Of a stretch of 64,000 nucleotides of DNA, positions 11,921 to 24,100 are shown in pieces. Source of the DNA: Lonicera japonica. Lineage: Eukaryota > Streptophyta > Magnoliopsida > Dipsacales > Caprifoliaceae. How positions within the stretch are numbered: the stretch's first letter is position 1; each line of letters opens with the position of its first letter. Made by a program: the position numbers and the translations under genes. The stretch spans positions 28,079,736 to 28,143,735 of the forward strand of contig CM038469.1 of NCBI GenBank assembly GCA_021464415.1. The letters are read 5' to 3'. The notes below the pieces were generated by a model, which was not told the origin of the DNA, searched no databases, and saw only the letters and a list, made by a program, of their open reading frames with translations.

Positions 11921-13302
11921 TGTGCTAAGAAATTGGTACATTGTAACCCACTAATATACACTTTGGAGAGCATATATTTTTATATTTGCTGTGTATTTTT
12001 TTTTTCAAATGCTTAAAATTTAATGAAGAAAATTGACTTTTGAATGAAATAATTCGAAAAAGTTATGGCAAAAAGAAATTTGGTGGAAGAAACGAGTAGC
12101 TTTCCTGGTTTAAAAGCAAGTGAAGTGAGGTGAGGTGAGTTGGTTAAAGTTGTGGGTGTTCACATTATGGATTTAATATCCACTCCTGGTAGTAATATAT
12201 ATATTTTTTAAGAGATACTGTAACCTCGTGCCATTTACAAATGCGCCCAAATTCAGCCCACTCCACATTAAAAAAGTGCTGCCAACCTTGCCCATTAATT
12301 CAGCCCAAGACCAAGCCTACAAATGGGCGTAAAGCCAATTTTTCTAAATAAGTCTAGCAGCCAGCCCACTTAAAAGGAACTAAAGCCTTAAAGCCATTCA
12401 TCAAGCATAAAATAGCGGAAGCAATAGCAAACGCAAAAATCACATACACATAGCCGCAATTTACTTTTCCTTTGTAAGCTTATCAAGAGAACGGTTCTTA
12501 TTTATTTTGTTTTGCCGAACCATTTTTATCCTTGGTTTTTAATTGTTGCTGAATATTTAGATGCTTTGTGGATCATCATAATTAATTCAAAATTATTTTC
12601 TTTCTTTAATTTATTTGCTCGTACTCAAGTAAGTATTTAAATTATTTATTTATTTATTCTTAATTTTGTGTTTTGTTTTATTTATAAGCATGCTAGGCCA
12701 AGTTATTTCTTTGGGTTGAGGATGAGTATATTTGATTGATTCTATATATTCATTCCAATCGACTATACCAATTTAATACTTTCACTTTATAAATAATTCT
12801 TCCTATTGATTGCTAGTTTTAACTGATAAAAACTAAGATTGGATTGTCATTATAATTTGTTGGATTCAGTTTATGATTTGTTAAAGGTATATATAAATTG
12901 TGTTTTGACGGGTATAGTGGTGTTTTGATCTTATACACGTGTTTGGCTATGGAATAATTAATAATTGGATTTTAAGTATTAATTGAACATAATTAATTTT
13001 ATATTCCACATCTAATAGCGTCGAGAGACTAAATTAGGGTGAGACAAAGAGTAGAATTTGTTGGAGATGAATATTAAGAACATGATATCAAATATATTAC
13101 TTCGCCACCCTAGTATTTTATTAAATTAATTATTTTATTCATGTTTTTAGTTGATAAATCATCCCTCCCAATTTCTAAGCTATATTGAGATACGTTCGTT
13201 TTATTCATCACATCCTTAGGGTTCGACCTTACTCTTGCTTAAGCTTTACTAGTATCCTATTTGTGCATTAGTGAGTAAATAAAACATTCACAACACAAAG
13301 CA
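11921..13302. mobile_element. Unclassified insertion in HSP70 pseudogene copy 2
   Basis: Copy 1 is continuous across 8325-8340 (ACTACCAAAGCACTTT), while copy 2 has about 1.38 kb between ACTACCAAAG and AAAGCACTTT. The insert has no clear TIR, LTR or ORF. A stretch at 13190-13290 (GGTTCGACCTTACTCTTGC) faintly recalls the leader of gypsy elements, but this is weak. Deletion from copy 1 is a possible alternative. Confidence 0.5.
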
Positions 13303-14245
13303 CTTTTTTCAGATAACTTAATTAGTAAGAATCATTTGAAAAGAGTTTTATAGAAAAGCTTTTCCTCTAGCAGAAAAGCATGCAAAATTGCTACTTGCAG
13401 ATATTTATCACTAGCAGATAATATCAAAGACTATACTTCAAAATCTACATACCTGAAGTCACGATTATCATAAAGATATTCAACAAAATGGCTCCCATTT
13501 TGTTTGTGCTTAGAATTTCTTTGGCATGCTTAACTCGTTTCTTCAATTTAGCCATCGCATTGGGAAACTTCCGAATGCCAACCCCATTCCCTGGTAATTG
13601 AATTCATTAGCTTTCTCCACCAACCTTAATTATATATTTTTCCCTCCAAGCTCTGGCTCCCAGGTTACATCCTTAACTTACAGTAGATTTAAATGTTAAT
13701 TAAGTGACATGTAAAGGATAGTTGAACATAACAACATGTACTGAATGATGATGATAAAATAATAGATATTAAATTCTGGATTCAAACAATAGATTAACAA
13801 GATTAACAAGATTAACAACAAAGTTAACATAATTATTAAGTTCTAAACAATGTAACTTTAAAGGGGAAACATAGTTTTAAAATCAAAATCTAGCTAATAA
13901 AAAACTAACATAAAAGTCATGTAACTTGTTGCACTTAAATTAGAACTATTAATTAAACCATGGCACTAATCCAAAGTTCATGTGCTAAACTATTCAACTA
14001 AAATACAAATATATATATATATATATATATATAGTTATACATATGTATGTGTGTGTGACAGGTAAGTATAAAAAACGCTGGTTTTTATTTAAAATCTAGC
14101 TTATCAAAAATTAATATAATGCATAATGAGAGTCAAGTAATTGAAACTGAAACCATTAATTAAACCATGGCACTACATATGTATACAAAAATATATCTAC
14201 GTATACATATCCTGTGTGATTATTTGTGGAACAGGTACTTATACA

Positions 14246-16082
14246 CAGTGACAGTGACAGAGCCAGGAATATTATTCAGGTGGGGCCACATTAATAACAC
14301 TACAAGAATTTTTGCATATACTATAATAAGGCTAAAATTAAAATATTATATTAAAATACTTAACGTCTTATACATCAAAAATCAAAATGACTTATATTTA
14401 GTTATAATATTTCCCTTCGAGACTTCATATTTTGAAAACGCTGAATGATATCTTCACTATCGATAACTTTAAAGACATCTTTCTCGATATATGTTATCAA
14501 GCAATCTTTTATGAAATCATCTCCCAACTGATTTTGTAGGTGAGTCTTTATTAGTTTCATTACAGAAAAAACTCTTTCAACCGTTGCAATTGCAACAGGT
14601 AAAAGTAGAGCCAACATGATGAGCATATATATTAATGGATACGTGCGATGTTTCTTCAATTGAACAATTTTCTTAGTAAGCCCACCAACCCCCGTCATTT
14701 CTAAAAATTGGTCATTCAAACGCACATCCAAAATTTAGTTATCAAGTTGATATTTAAGTGCACTTTATATTATTGATAAATCGGATGGATAAAACTCAAC
14801 AAATTGGCGCAACTTTATCTTATTAAAAGCAGAGAATGAATCTCCTAGATCAAGACAAGTCTTGCACAACAACAACTCTATATTTACCTCATTAGAACGA
14901 GTATTCAACTTTTGAAATAACATATCTACCATGGTGTAAAACAAATCAACACAATAATAATGCATATTTGTGTTTCGCTCCACATTGCGACGTTATCTTT
15001 CTTGCTTTACAAACGAATCCTCCATGTTTATGATGATTATATTATACTTAATGTAAAATAAAGACACTGTATTTTATTAAAGATTTCCATCCATCATCCC
15101 TCAAATGTTGGAGGCTTATTGGTTAACATGGCCCTTTTTGTAAGTATGCTCGTCTCACATTCTCTTTAGTATGAACATCATAATCATGTATATTTTTCCT
15201 TAACCCATGATCACTTTGAAGCTCTAAATTGAAAAAAATATTTGGACTAGTGGAATCGACATTCGGAGCAAAGGAACTTATATTTGACAGAATGGAATTA
15301 ACATTTGAAAGAGTGGAATCAACATTTGAAGTAAAACTCAACCCAACATTTCAAGAAGTGGAATTTACTACTACTTTACTAAAATATTTCTCCATTCTGT
15401 TTCTGAAAAGTTAAAAACGATATACTAAAATTAATTATATATTTTGAAATATCTTTATCAATTCAATATTCAACCTACTATAAATCTATAACCAACAAAC
15501 AAATATATTAATCTCAATATTAACTTATCAAATAACAATCTAATAAGCAAATCAACCTCAATAAAAAAAATTAATATCAATATTTAACAATCTAATAAGC
15601 AAATAAATATTAATAAATAATAACCAACAAACAAATATATTAATAAACAAATAAACCTCAATAAGTCGTTAACCAACAAACAACTATATTAATCTTAATA
15701 TTTAAAATAATATATTATCAAGAAAACACCTAAATCTTAACATTCAAAATAACAATAAAAAAATAGTATGAGAAATAAATCTAACCTAATAAGGAAGCAG
15801 CGGAGTGCGGAATAACGAAGCAGCAACAAGGCGATAGCAATAAATGAAAACGGGTGGAGCTGGACTGCTTATTAAATCAAACCTAACCTAACAAATAATT
15901 ACGAAACTATACCCCGAACTCTTAAACGGCATCGCATAAAGGCCCCTCAATGTTGAAGTTTTTTAATTACACTAACACCCCCTGATTTTTTACACTATTA
16001 CGAAAAAACCCAATTCCTCACAATTTTTTTTAATCCAAGTGGGGCCATGGCCTCCCCTGGTCCTTTCATCCCTCCGCCCATG
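14246..16082 (-). mobile_element. hAT transposon (TTF-type transposase family), internally deleted
   Basis: It is flanked by a perfect 8-bp TSD CTTATACA (14238-14245 and 16083-16090). The left end starts CAGTGACAGTGACAGAGCC and the right end is CTCCGCCCATG, so the terminal repeats are imperfect and the left end has a 6-bp CAGTGA duplication. The homologous site in copy 1 (about 10445-10462) is empty. The coding relics inside read on the minus strand. Confidence 0.88.
14402..15395 (-). pseudogene. hAT transposase remnant: N-terminus and C-terminal dimerisation region, middle deleted
   Basis: The reading starts at an ATG at 15395 (MEKYFSK) and reaches a TTF-type zinc-finger start (GLRKNIHDYD, then VRRAYLQKGPC). 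It is broken by stops and by loss of the central catalytic part. Coding resumes at 14983-14765 (NELLLCKTCL-type segment) and 14731-14402, which carries the hAT C-terminal motif LPVAIATVERVFSVMKLIKT and YIEKDVF, ending near QRFQNMKSRR. A full transposase of this family is usually 700-800 aa; about 250 remain. It cannot be active. A related deletion derivative lies at 60360-60797. Confidence 0.82.
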
Positions 16083-16854
16083 CTTATACATTTCAAAGCA
16101 AATGAAATTCTAAAAAAACTAGTTTTTTTTCTCTAGAATTACCTTAAATTGGTTGATTAAAACAATATTCCCATATTCCTTAGCATTATAAGCCGAGAAA
16201 TGTATGAGCAGCATAAGTACTATATGCCAAAGATTCTACACTTTCATATTTAGGTTGCAATCAAGTTTACAATAAAAGGTATTCCAAGGTAGTTGTTTTT
16301 ACCAAATTTATCGCTTTTCTCTGCAATCCAAAGAATTTAATTATTTTCCATGTAAACCAATAGATCGAAATATCTACGATATAGGTTTATCAGATCAGTA
16401 ATTAGTAATAACAAAATGCAAATTTCACATCTGTTTTGTTGTCTTTAACAAAATTCGAATTACATGTGATTTACCTTATTGGGCAGTTTCTTTATTCGTG
16501 GTACAAGTAACTGTCGAGTGCTTTCGTTTTTCATCATTCGTCATATATGAAGTAAAGGAATCTTACATTTTCATTTTATGTGTTACAAGAAAATAAATCG
16601 GAAGAGATACCATGCCTTGTCTTGAAGAACAAATATTTCCCTATATGTTTCGTCAACTCCAGAAGTCCTGTTGTAATATAAGAAATCTAATTCCTCAAAA
16701 AACGTTTTTCCTCTCCAGAAGAAAAAGGTTTATATCATGCATGATTGTATAGAGGATTAAAATAGTAAATAATATTATCAACCCCATAATCTCCACATAT
16801 ATAATATATAGGATTTTTACATTCAAATTTGGTTTTAGATGTTATTTTTGAACT

Positions 16855-17230
16855 TTTGAGGGTGGATACCGAAAATTTGGACTTGTTGCTTAGACTTGTG
16901 CTGCCTGAAGATGTTGCAGTACAAATACATAATGTTTTAAGATTTCTATAAGTGGTTAGAAGAGAACAAGTAAGTTACTTTTTTCTGTCTGCTTTTATTT
17001 TTACCAAACGTTTTGATTTATTGCATAAAAGTAAAAACAAAACTATATTCGATCTTTTTATAAGTGATAATCATATATACTATCATGTATGATATAAGCC
17101 TTTTTTTTCTAGAGTGGGAAAAAGTTTTTGAGTAATTGAATTTCTTATATTTCACAGGACTTATGTAGTTGACGAAGCATATGGGCAAATATTTGTTCTT
17201 CAAGACTAGGTATGTTATCTCTTCCAATTT
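16855..17230 (+). repeat. Inverted partial third copy of the HSP70-pseudogene unit
   Basis: Read on the plus strand, this matches the minus strand of copy 1 around 11330-10980: a segment with CTGAAGATGTTGCAG and TTCTATAAGTGG, then GACTTATG..GTTGACGAA and AAATATTTGTTCTTCAAGAC. It therefore forms an inverted pair with the end of copy 2 (about 16600-16760). The potential coding (YVVDEAYGQIFVLQD) is not one I recognise, and an in-frame stop follows it. Confidence 0.65.
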
Positions 17231-17592
17231 CAGATTTTCCCATAATCACTCGAATTTTTGGCCATGTCCCATATGTTTGGAACTCTAAGTTTATGTAGAA
17301 AATAAATATCTGAAATGATAAACTCAAACCAAACAATTAAAGGTAAATTTTAAATTAAACATTTAAGAACTCTAAGTGAAAATGTGAATTCAAACACTAA
17401 TATCAGAAAAGTACATCATCAATGCGTGAAAAAAATAAAATTTTTCCACAGGAAAAAAAAAGAAATAAAAAACACTTTTAAATTGCAATTGGCAAATTTA
17501 CAATCAATTAATTTAAAATGAATCAATTTATGAAATTAAACAATTTACGCAACTTGATTCGCCTATAGTGAATATTTGAGTTGTTTACTCTA
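17231..17592. other. AT-rich intergenic sequence, nothing recognised
   Basis: No ORF, hairpin or repeat boundary that I can support. Confidence 0.6.
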
Positions 17593-17916
17593 TGGCCTCG
17601 TTTGGTTCACGGAAGGAAAATCAATTCCCTTATCTTTTCTATGAAGGTGGAAAACTAAATTTCTTGTCAAATTTCCTTTCTTGTATTTGATAAAGTATGT
17701 AAAGTATTTAGATAAGAGTATTATTGTCTAAAATTTTTGTAATAAATACTTAGAAATCATATGAAAAAATCAATCTCATGTGTTTTGAGAAGAATAATTT
17801 TACCCCCTACTTTTCCCTCTCTCGATAAAATATTTCCGAAATTTGTGCTTACCAAACAAAAGAAAGGAACGACTTTACTTTTTTGAATACTAAAATCCGT
17901 AAAGCAAACGAGGTCA
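17593..17916. mobile_element. Tourist-like MITE, ~324 bp
   Basis: The ends TGGCCTCGTTTGGTTCACGG and CCGTAAAGCAAACGAGGTCA are inverted repeats of about 20 bp with a few mismatches. GGCCTCGTTTG is a common end of PIF/Harbinger (Tourist) MITEs. The flanks CTA and TAT allow a short TA-rich duplication, but the TSD is not decisive. There is no coding capacity. Confidence 0.7.
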
Positions 17917-18159
17917 TATACAAAGCCGCAACCCTCGCCCTTTAGAGATAGGGGCACAACCCTCCAAGTTTTATACAAAAGAAAAACGACCTCTGTGGCA
18001 ATCCTTTATCGAAGTGTTTGCTTGGAAATTTTTTTTATGGGGGTAAAATTAGATGAAGTCATAGGACTCCAATAATAAAACAACATGTGTCTATTTTTAT
18101 TTATTTAAATTAAATAAAAAAATATAATAAAAATTAATTTAAAATAAAATGAACACATA

Positions 18160-18539
18160 GGGGTTGTTTGGTGGATGTTTTGAGTTGAGCTTTTAAGTTG
18201 TGTTTTTAAAATATGGTGTTTGGTATAATTTAGAAGTATGTTGAAAAGTGAATTTGATTTTTGTTGAGATTTTTTCAACCAATTAAAAAATCTCATAAAA
18301 AATTTTAAAAAATAGTCAAAATGAATCTTATTTTATAAATCTCGACAAGTATGTTTTAAATATATATTTTTTATTTAATTTTGATTTTTGAATTTAAAGT
18401 TATTGTGTTTTAAAAAAAAATTTAAAAAGAAAAAATAAAGTAAAATAAATTTTAAGAAGTATAAAAGTAGAGTTGATTATGAGTTGAGTTTTTAAAATTT
18501 AAAAAAAGAAAACAAAAATAAAGAGATACCAAACGGGGG
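18160..18539. mobile_element. MITE, ~380 bp, nested copy
   Basis: The ends GGGGTTGTTTGGTGG and ACCAAACGGGGG are inverted, flanked by CATA (18156-18159 and 18540-18543). A second member at 51921-52270 shares the interior, including TTTTTCAACCAATT, AATAGTCA and ATCTTATTTTATA. The GGGNTTGTTT ends and short TSD suggest a PIF/Harbinger-type MITE. It sits inside the element at 18024-19499. Confidence 0.72.
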
Positions 18540-18573
18540 CATATTATTTTATTATTGAAGATCCCATCACTCC

Positions 18574-19460
18574 TAGGGGTGTGCACGGTTCGGTTAACCG
18601 AACCGTGAGGGTGTTCTGCCAACAGAACCGACTTAGTCGGTTTCAGAGATTTTGAGACCGAAACAGAACCGAGCACTAGCAACAACCGCCGGTTTCGATG
18701 GCCTTCGGTTTCTATCGGTTTCGGTTCGGTTTTGGTTTAACAAAATGAATCAAATTTGTCTTTTAAATTCATATACACTAGTCTAAAATAGAGAAAAATT
18801 TGTAAACCTAAATAAAACAAAATCCAAAAAATAGATGCAAAAAGTTGAAGGAATCAAATCATCAATAGATCTTCTAACACCATTTTACAGGAAAGTTTCA
18901 ACTTTCAACAAGATCTATGGAAGATCTACATAAAATCTACAAGTATAAATACATAGAGCTAACCTTCATTAGCCTTTGCCCTTTCGTCTTCACTTTTTCG
19001 TCTTCAGATCTGTTCGAATATGAGGTTTTTAATAGATGGTGCCGCGAGTAGTGATGCAGGAGATGGATGTGCGGTGGCCATGGGAAAAGGGTTAAAGGGC
19101 AAAGGGTTTTGTTTTGTTTAGAGAGAAGGAAAAATGACAGTGTGAGTCTGAGAGTGGGAGAGAGAGAAAGTGAGATATTTTGATTTGCTTTTATCCAATA
19201 CATCTCACGCCCACAATATTACAATGCTCCTTTTCTTAACCAATAAAACCTCAGCCACACACTAATATTAATACCGGTTCAGTTCGGTTTAATCGATTTT
19301 CTGTTACTAAAAAACCGTAAATCGAACCGACAAGACTCAGTTTTGTTTTTTATTAACCGAACAGGACATTTTACCTCAAAAAAGCGAGCAGTTCAATCCG
19401 GTTCAGGCCGGATCGGTTCGGTTCGGTTCATCAGTTTTTTCGATTTCTTGCACACCCCTA
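18574..19460. mobile_element. Non-autonomous hAT element, 887 bp
   Basis: It starts TAGGGGTGTGCACGGTTCGG and ends TTGCACACCCCTA, flanked by a perfect 8-bp TSD ATCACTCC (18566-18573 and 19461-19468). The subterminal regions are packed with GGTTCGGTT / AACCGAACC motifs in both orientations. There is no transposase ORF. It shares the TAGGGGTG end with the element at 2695-4206, but the internal sequence is different. Confidence 0.92.
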
Positions 19461-19499
19461 ATCACTCCCATCTAATTGTTACCCCCATCAAAAATGGAC

Positions 19500-20559
19500 T
19501 TTGCTTCGGTCTGCCGAGTGGAATTCCCATCTCTATATGTTCCCCCACGAGAAATTGTTTCGGTTTGAGGACCCTCCGACTTTGGTGATGAAGAAATCAG
19601 TTCCATACCTGTGAACATTCAAATATCTGTCCTACGTTCATTCGTGAAGGGACTCCTAATGGGTTGAAGACCATGATACGCTTCACAGAAGGAAGAGATA
19701 GAATAATGTTAAACTGAGGGGAGGGTTTTTTCTGTTTCGAAAATACAGATCTACAAAATTTTGCTCAATTCATTGATAGACCTCAGCTTTGATTATCAAA
19801 CAGATCTGTGCATTTCGTTCCATTCATCATCAGTGTGCTGTGCCTCCGTCTCCCTCACTCTGTCAGGTACAATTTTAACCTAATCTCTTTCTCTCTCTCT
19901 CACGCCGGCAACGGCAACGGTCCTCTCGCCTCTCTTTCTCACGCCGGCGAGGGCGAAGGTCATCTTTCTCTCCTCTCACGCCGCCGACAGAGACGGCCTT
20001 CTCTCTCTCACACTCTCGCCTCAGCTGAACAGGGTTGGCCTCTCTCTCCTCTGTGTGTGACTGTGTAAGTGATTCTCTTGTCAACAATCTTTGGTTAAGT
20101 GTAGAAAATCTGTAGTGTAAAGTCATTGTATTTGTGTAAAATCTTTGGTTAAGTGATTTCTTTTTGTTCATTAATTATTTAATTCATTGTATTTGTGTAA
20201 AATCTGTTCATTAAAAATCTTTGGTTAGGTGTAGAAAACTAATTTCGTTTGATTTTATTACTTTTGAACGTGCTTAATTTAGTTTGAACTTGTTGTTTGT
20301 GCTTTATGTTGCTCTTTAAGACTTTCTTTGGTTACTTTTGAACGTTCTTTATTTAGTTTGAAGTTTGTACTTGTTAGTTGTTACTTGTGTTTTGTGTTGT
20401 TGAACATATTATTTGTGGCCTTGTGGTTGTGGACATGTTTTTTTTTTATGGGAAATTGATGTTATTTTGAAAATTATTTGTGGGAATGGAAATGTTATTA
20501 TATTACTTAATTCCTGGTTTTTCAAATTATGGGTTTGGTTTTTCAAATTATGGGTTTGC
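19500..20559. other. Intergenic sequence with a CT-rich block
   Basis: Holds a (CT)-rich tract at 19880-20060 with several CACGCCGGC/CACGCCGCC copies, then short local repeats around 20090-20225 (AAAATCTTTGGTTAAGTG and variants). No exon or complete transposon could be delimited. Confidence 0.5.
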
Positions 20560-20649
20560 CGATTAATCCCCTATTTTTTCCCGATTTCTCCAAAATTCCC
20601 CAATCCCCACCTTGCTGATCTAGGTTCGATTACGATTTTTAGAACATTG
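20560..20649. mobile_element. Right end of a CARTGTTCTAAAAATCG-family hAT element (truncated)
   Basis: The segment CCCACCTTGC.GATC ending in CGATTTTTAGAACATTG matches the right end of the complete element at 21954-22951. No matching left end is present upstream, so this is a truncated copy. Confidence 0.7.
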
Positions 20650-21176
20650 AGATATTGCATTCAAACACACGCAAACAGATTTTTCAGATTCAATTATCAG
20701 ACCTCAGATTCGGCCTTCAATCGTCAGATTCAGAATTCAGGTTCAGATAGCAAAACAAACGCACCTGTAGTGAAACTTTTTTTTTTTGCCCCTCACAGAT
20801 AGCATATTTAGTGTGCAATGTCATCCAATTGCGTATGCTATTGGAGCACTCCGCAATCTGGGCCACGCTTTGTAGCGTTTTGACCAGATTCCACGCTTTT
20901 GCGTGCTACACTACACTATTGGAAACACTGACTGGAACCTATGGTTGGTCCCGACTGTTCATAAGGCGTACTATTCGTGATACCCTTGTCTTTTGGTTTC
21001 ATTTCTTCTTGATTTGTACATAGGTATTCCCGCTTTGGCATCACCTGTATAATAGTTTTTTGGCTTTTTCATTAATCTGCAGATTACAATTATATAGGTA
21101 TTCAAAATAAATTCTGAAATCATGTCTACATTTTCAACAGGAACCCAGTTGAATTAAGGTTTATCTCTCCATTTAA
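20650..21176 (+). promoter_or_regulatory. Presumed 5' region of COG8
   Basis: Sequence upstream of the COG8 start. A possible 5'-UTR acceptor TTTTCAACAG ends at 21140, 36 bp before the ATG. No clear TATA box; transcript data would be needed to place the first exon. Confidence 0.3.
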
Positions 21177-24100
21177 ATGGCAATGGAGTCTGAAACTCCA
21201 TCCGGTGACGCACCTGTTACAGATCTCCTCCCTCTCGCCTCCATGTCTCAGCAACCTTATGTTTCTGAACTTCTCTCCTTCACTCTGGATCGCCTTCAAA
21301 AGGTCCCAAAACTGATCTCTTAGTACCCACACACACACATATTTTATAATTATTTACGTTTGCTTATCTTTTTACAATGTTATTTACAGGAGCCAGAGCT
21401 TCTACGGGTTGATGCCGAGAGGATTCGTAGGCAGATGCAAGAGGAGGCAGTCGGAAACTACCGTTCATTTATTCTGGCAGCTGATGCATTGCTTGCTATA
21501 CGAGAGGAAGTTTCTTCAATAGACAAACATCTCAAATCTATGGTAATTATGGTTGTTCTTTAAAATTGGGTTATTGCTTAAGTTTGAATTCTTATATTGT
21601 GGTTCCACTTCTATTCTAGCCACTACTATTTTGTGATTTGGGCTTTAGAACTAACACCAGATTTGTAATTGGAAGTTGTTAGCTGTTAAGTGATACTAGC
21701 TTGTATTTGAGTAGCGCAACTTATTAAGTTTCCACTTTTAACATTGTAGTGCAGCATTAGGGTTTACTAGTAGCATCACTCGATTTAGTGACAATTTTTG
21801 TGAATAATAGGATTTGAAATTACAACTCAGTTTTTATGTGGATGAAGGCAGCAATTGGATAGTGAAATTATCATCACTAGCCAGGTTCTGTGTTTTAAAA
21901 AGCCAAAGTTGGGTTTGAGGCAAGAGGTGGGAGCGTAAACGTCAACCTAAAAGCAGTGTTCTAAAAATCGGTTTTTATCGCCGATTTATCGGGGATTTAT
22001 CGGAAATCGGCACTGTGCCGATCGGATTATACATGATCGGTTCATTATATCGGCTGGAGAGAAATCGGCATTTTATCGGCAATTTATCGCCGATAAATCG
22101 CGATAAAGCCAATCGGCGATAAATTGAACAATGTTTTTTAACGTTCCAAAATCAAACGACGACGTTTTTAATCCCAAACCCTATTCGTTCTCTCCTCATC
22201 GACGACTCCCACACTCGACATCGCCGTTCCTCTCTCTATCTCTCACTCTCACTCTTCGTCGTTCCTCTTTCTCTCTCTCACACTCGACGACTCGACCTCG
22301 AGCTCGCCATTTCTGTTTCAATCTCTCACTCGTCCAGTCATCCTCAACCTCCCTGTACTTCTCTCTATTTCTCACAGTCTCACTCGCCGTTTCTCTCTCT
22401 ATCTCTCACTTGACCTCGAAACAGTGAGGGGCGGAACTAGAAAGAAACCGAATAACACAACATGAGAACGAGAGAGAAAGGGGCGCGAAGAAGACGAAGA
22501 GAGGTGAAAGAAGAAGACGAAGAGAGGTGAAAGAAGAGATGGAGAAGGACGGCTGTATTGTTGAGTAAGAGAGGCGTAGGTTTTAGGGTAAAGAAGAGGA
22601 GTGTCTTTAATTTTAATAAGTGGTGAATGACCTAATTACCTAATACCCTTAGGTATATTGCAATTTACAAAATTACTAATAGGCTAGTAAATAGGTGAGA
22701 ATTTTCTTTTACATGTTTACAATTAACTCCCTAAGTTATTTTTATTTAGCATTTTATTTTATTAATGTCCATTTTGTTACTATTATATTTTATTTAGCAT
22801 ATTGTTTTATATAAATATTATTTAAAATATTATGGTGAACAGTGCATATCCGATTTTTTCCGATTTATCCCCGATAAATCTCCGACAAAATGAAAAATCC
22901 CCACTCCCCACCTTGCCGATCGATTTCCGATTCACGATTTTTAGAACATTGCCTAAAAGTAAGCAGAAAGAATCACCAAAATTTCCAATAGAAAAGCACG
23001 ATTGAAATCAAAAAATCAGTATATCATCACTAATCTTACCAAAGTGATGTACAATACAAATTATAAATACTATTATATGTAGTGTAGTGCAACTGCAAGC
23101 ATATTACAACACTAGGTCGTAACTTGTGCCAAATGAACTATCAACCATTCAAAAAGTATCTTAAATCTCTGCCACGCGATTCTTTATCCCTTACACATTT
23201 TTAAGATTCAAAACCATTGCCCCTTATCAGGCTTATTATATAGATGTAAGTTAAAGAATATAGTCTTTTGCTGTGAAGGTATCTTGGATAATATATTTAC
23301 ATATATACACGCGCACACACTGATGTGTGTTAATGTTCCTGGAAATTGCAGAGCATATTTGCATGTAATAAATACCAAAAGTATGTATATATATATTTCA
23401 AACTATGTTGCGTTTCTAGTCCTAAAGGAGTACCCAGTCTAAAACTATACGTAGACTGTCTTTCATGGAATAAAGAATGCATGCTGATGCATTTTAAGAG
23501 CTATCTTTTTCGCGAGGAAGATAGAAGATGACTTTTGATTTTGGCAACAAAGGTTTCATCGGAAATATAGTGGAAACATGCCTTTATTGTTAAATTAGGC
23601 TGTTACACTATTAATAGCTGCAATTGAAGAAGTTTAAATGCACTTTTTTTTTTGATAAATTTGGAATTGAAAAATGTGAGTGAAATACTAATAGGGGGTC
23701 AAACAAGGTTTGAAGTGGATGAAACAATGTACGATTCAGGAGTACGATTCAGGAGATTGAGACATTATACAACGATTTGAGGTTTCAGTTGTAGGGTAGC
23801 TTGGCTTATTGATGGTGATTGATAGAAGAAGGGGCTTTGTGACCCTTTGTCCAGAAAGTGGAGATGAATGGTACCTCTATCTTTTCAAAATGCTAATTTC
23901 GGTGTGCAACATCATTGAAAAATTAATGAGGATTTTTTTGGGGAGGGGTACGGGGAGAGCTTGTGATCACTTAGTGAGTTGCGATATTGTATCCAAAAGC
24001 AAGGACAATGGGGGGTTGTGTATTGGTAACCTTGCTAAGAAAAATGAGGCTTTGTTAGGGAAATGGCTTTGGAGATTTCCCCTTTTAACAAAATTCCTTT

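Larger units (their letters stand above)
11618..16760 (-). pseudogene. HSP70-17: HSP70-17-like pseudogene, copy 2 (direct duplication of copy 1)
   Basis: Collinear with copy 1 over four blocks: 11620-11920, 13299-14235, 16085-16420 and 16420-16760. The minus-strand exon at about 13690-13450 reads VKDVTWEPELGGKN, then LRLVEKANEF, with extra frameshifts and a stop. The SAYNAKEYG exon block lies near 16235-16140. Two insertions absent from copy 1 split it: 11921-13302 and the hAT element at 14246-16082. Divergence between copies is substantial, so the duplication is old. The unit length without insertions is about 2-3 kb. Confidence 0.68.
18024..19499. mobile_element. Mutator-like MITE (family GGGGGTAAAATT) holding two nested elements
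   Basis: The left arm at about 18024-18100 (GGGGGTAAAATTAGATGAAG, then TAATAAAACAACATGTG) is the inverted partner of the right arm. The right arm becomes continuous only when the nested MITE (18160-18539) and hAT (18574-19460) are removed: TTATTTTATTATTGAAG, then CATCACTCCCATCTAATTG, then TTACCCCCAT. Flanks share TTTGCTT (18017-18023 and 19500-19506), 7 of a possible 9 bp. An intact relative with a clean 9-bp TSD is at 59739-59920. Confidence 0.75.

Noticed and set aside
20811..21023. 70-residue ORF upstream of COG8 as an extra exon
   Set aside because: No similarity to COG8, which already has a full N-terminus at 21177; it is probably leader or intergenic sequence.
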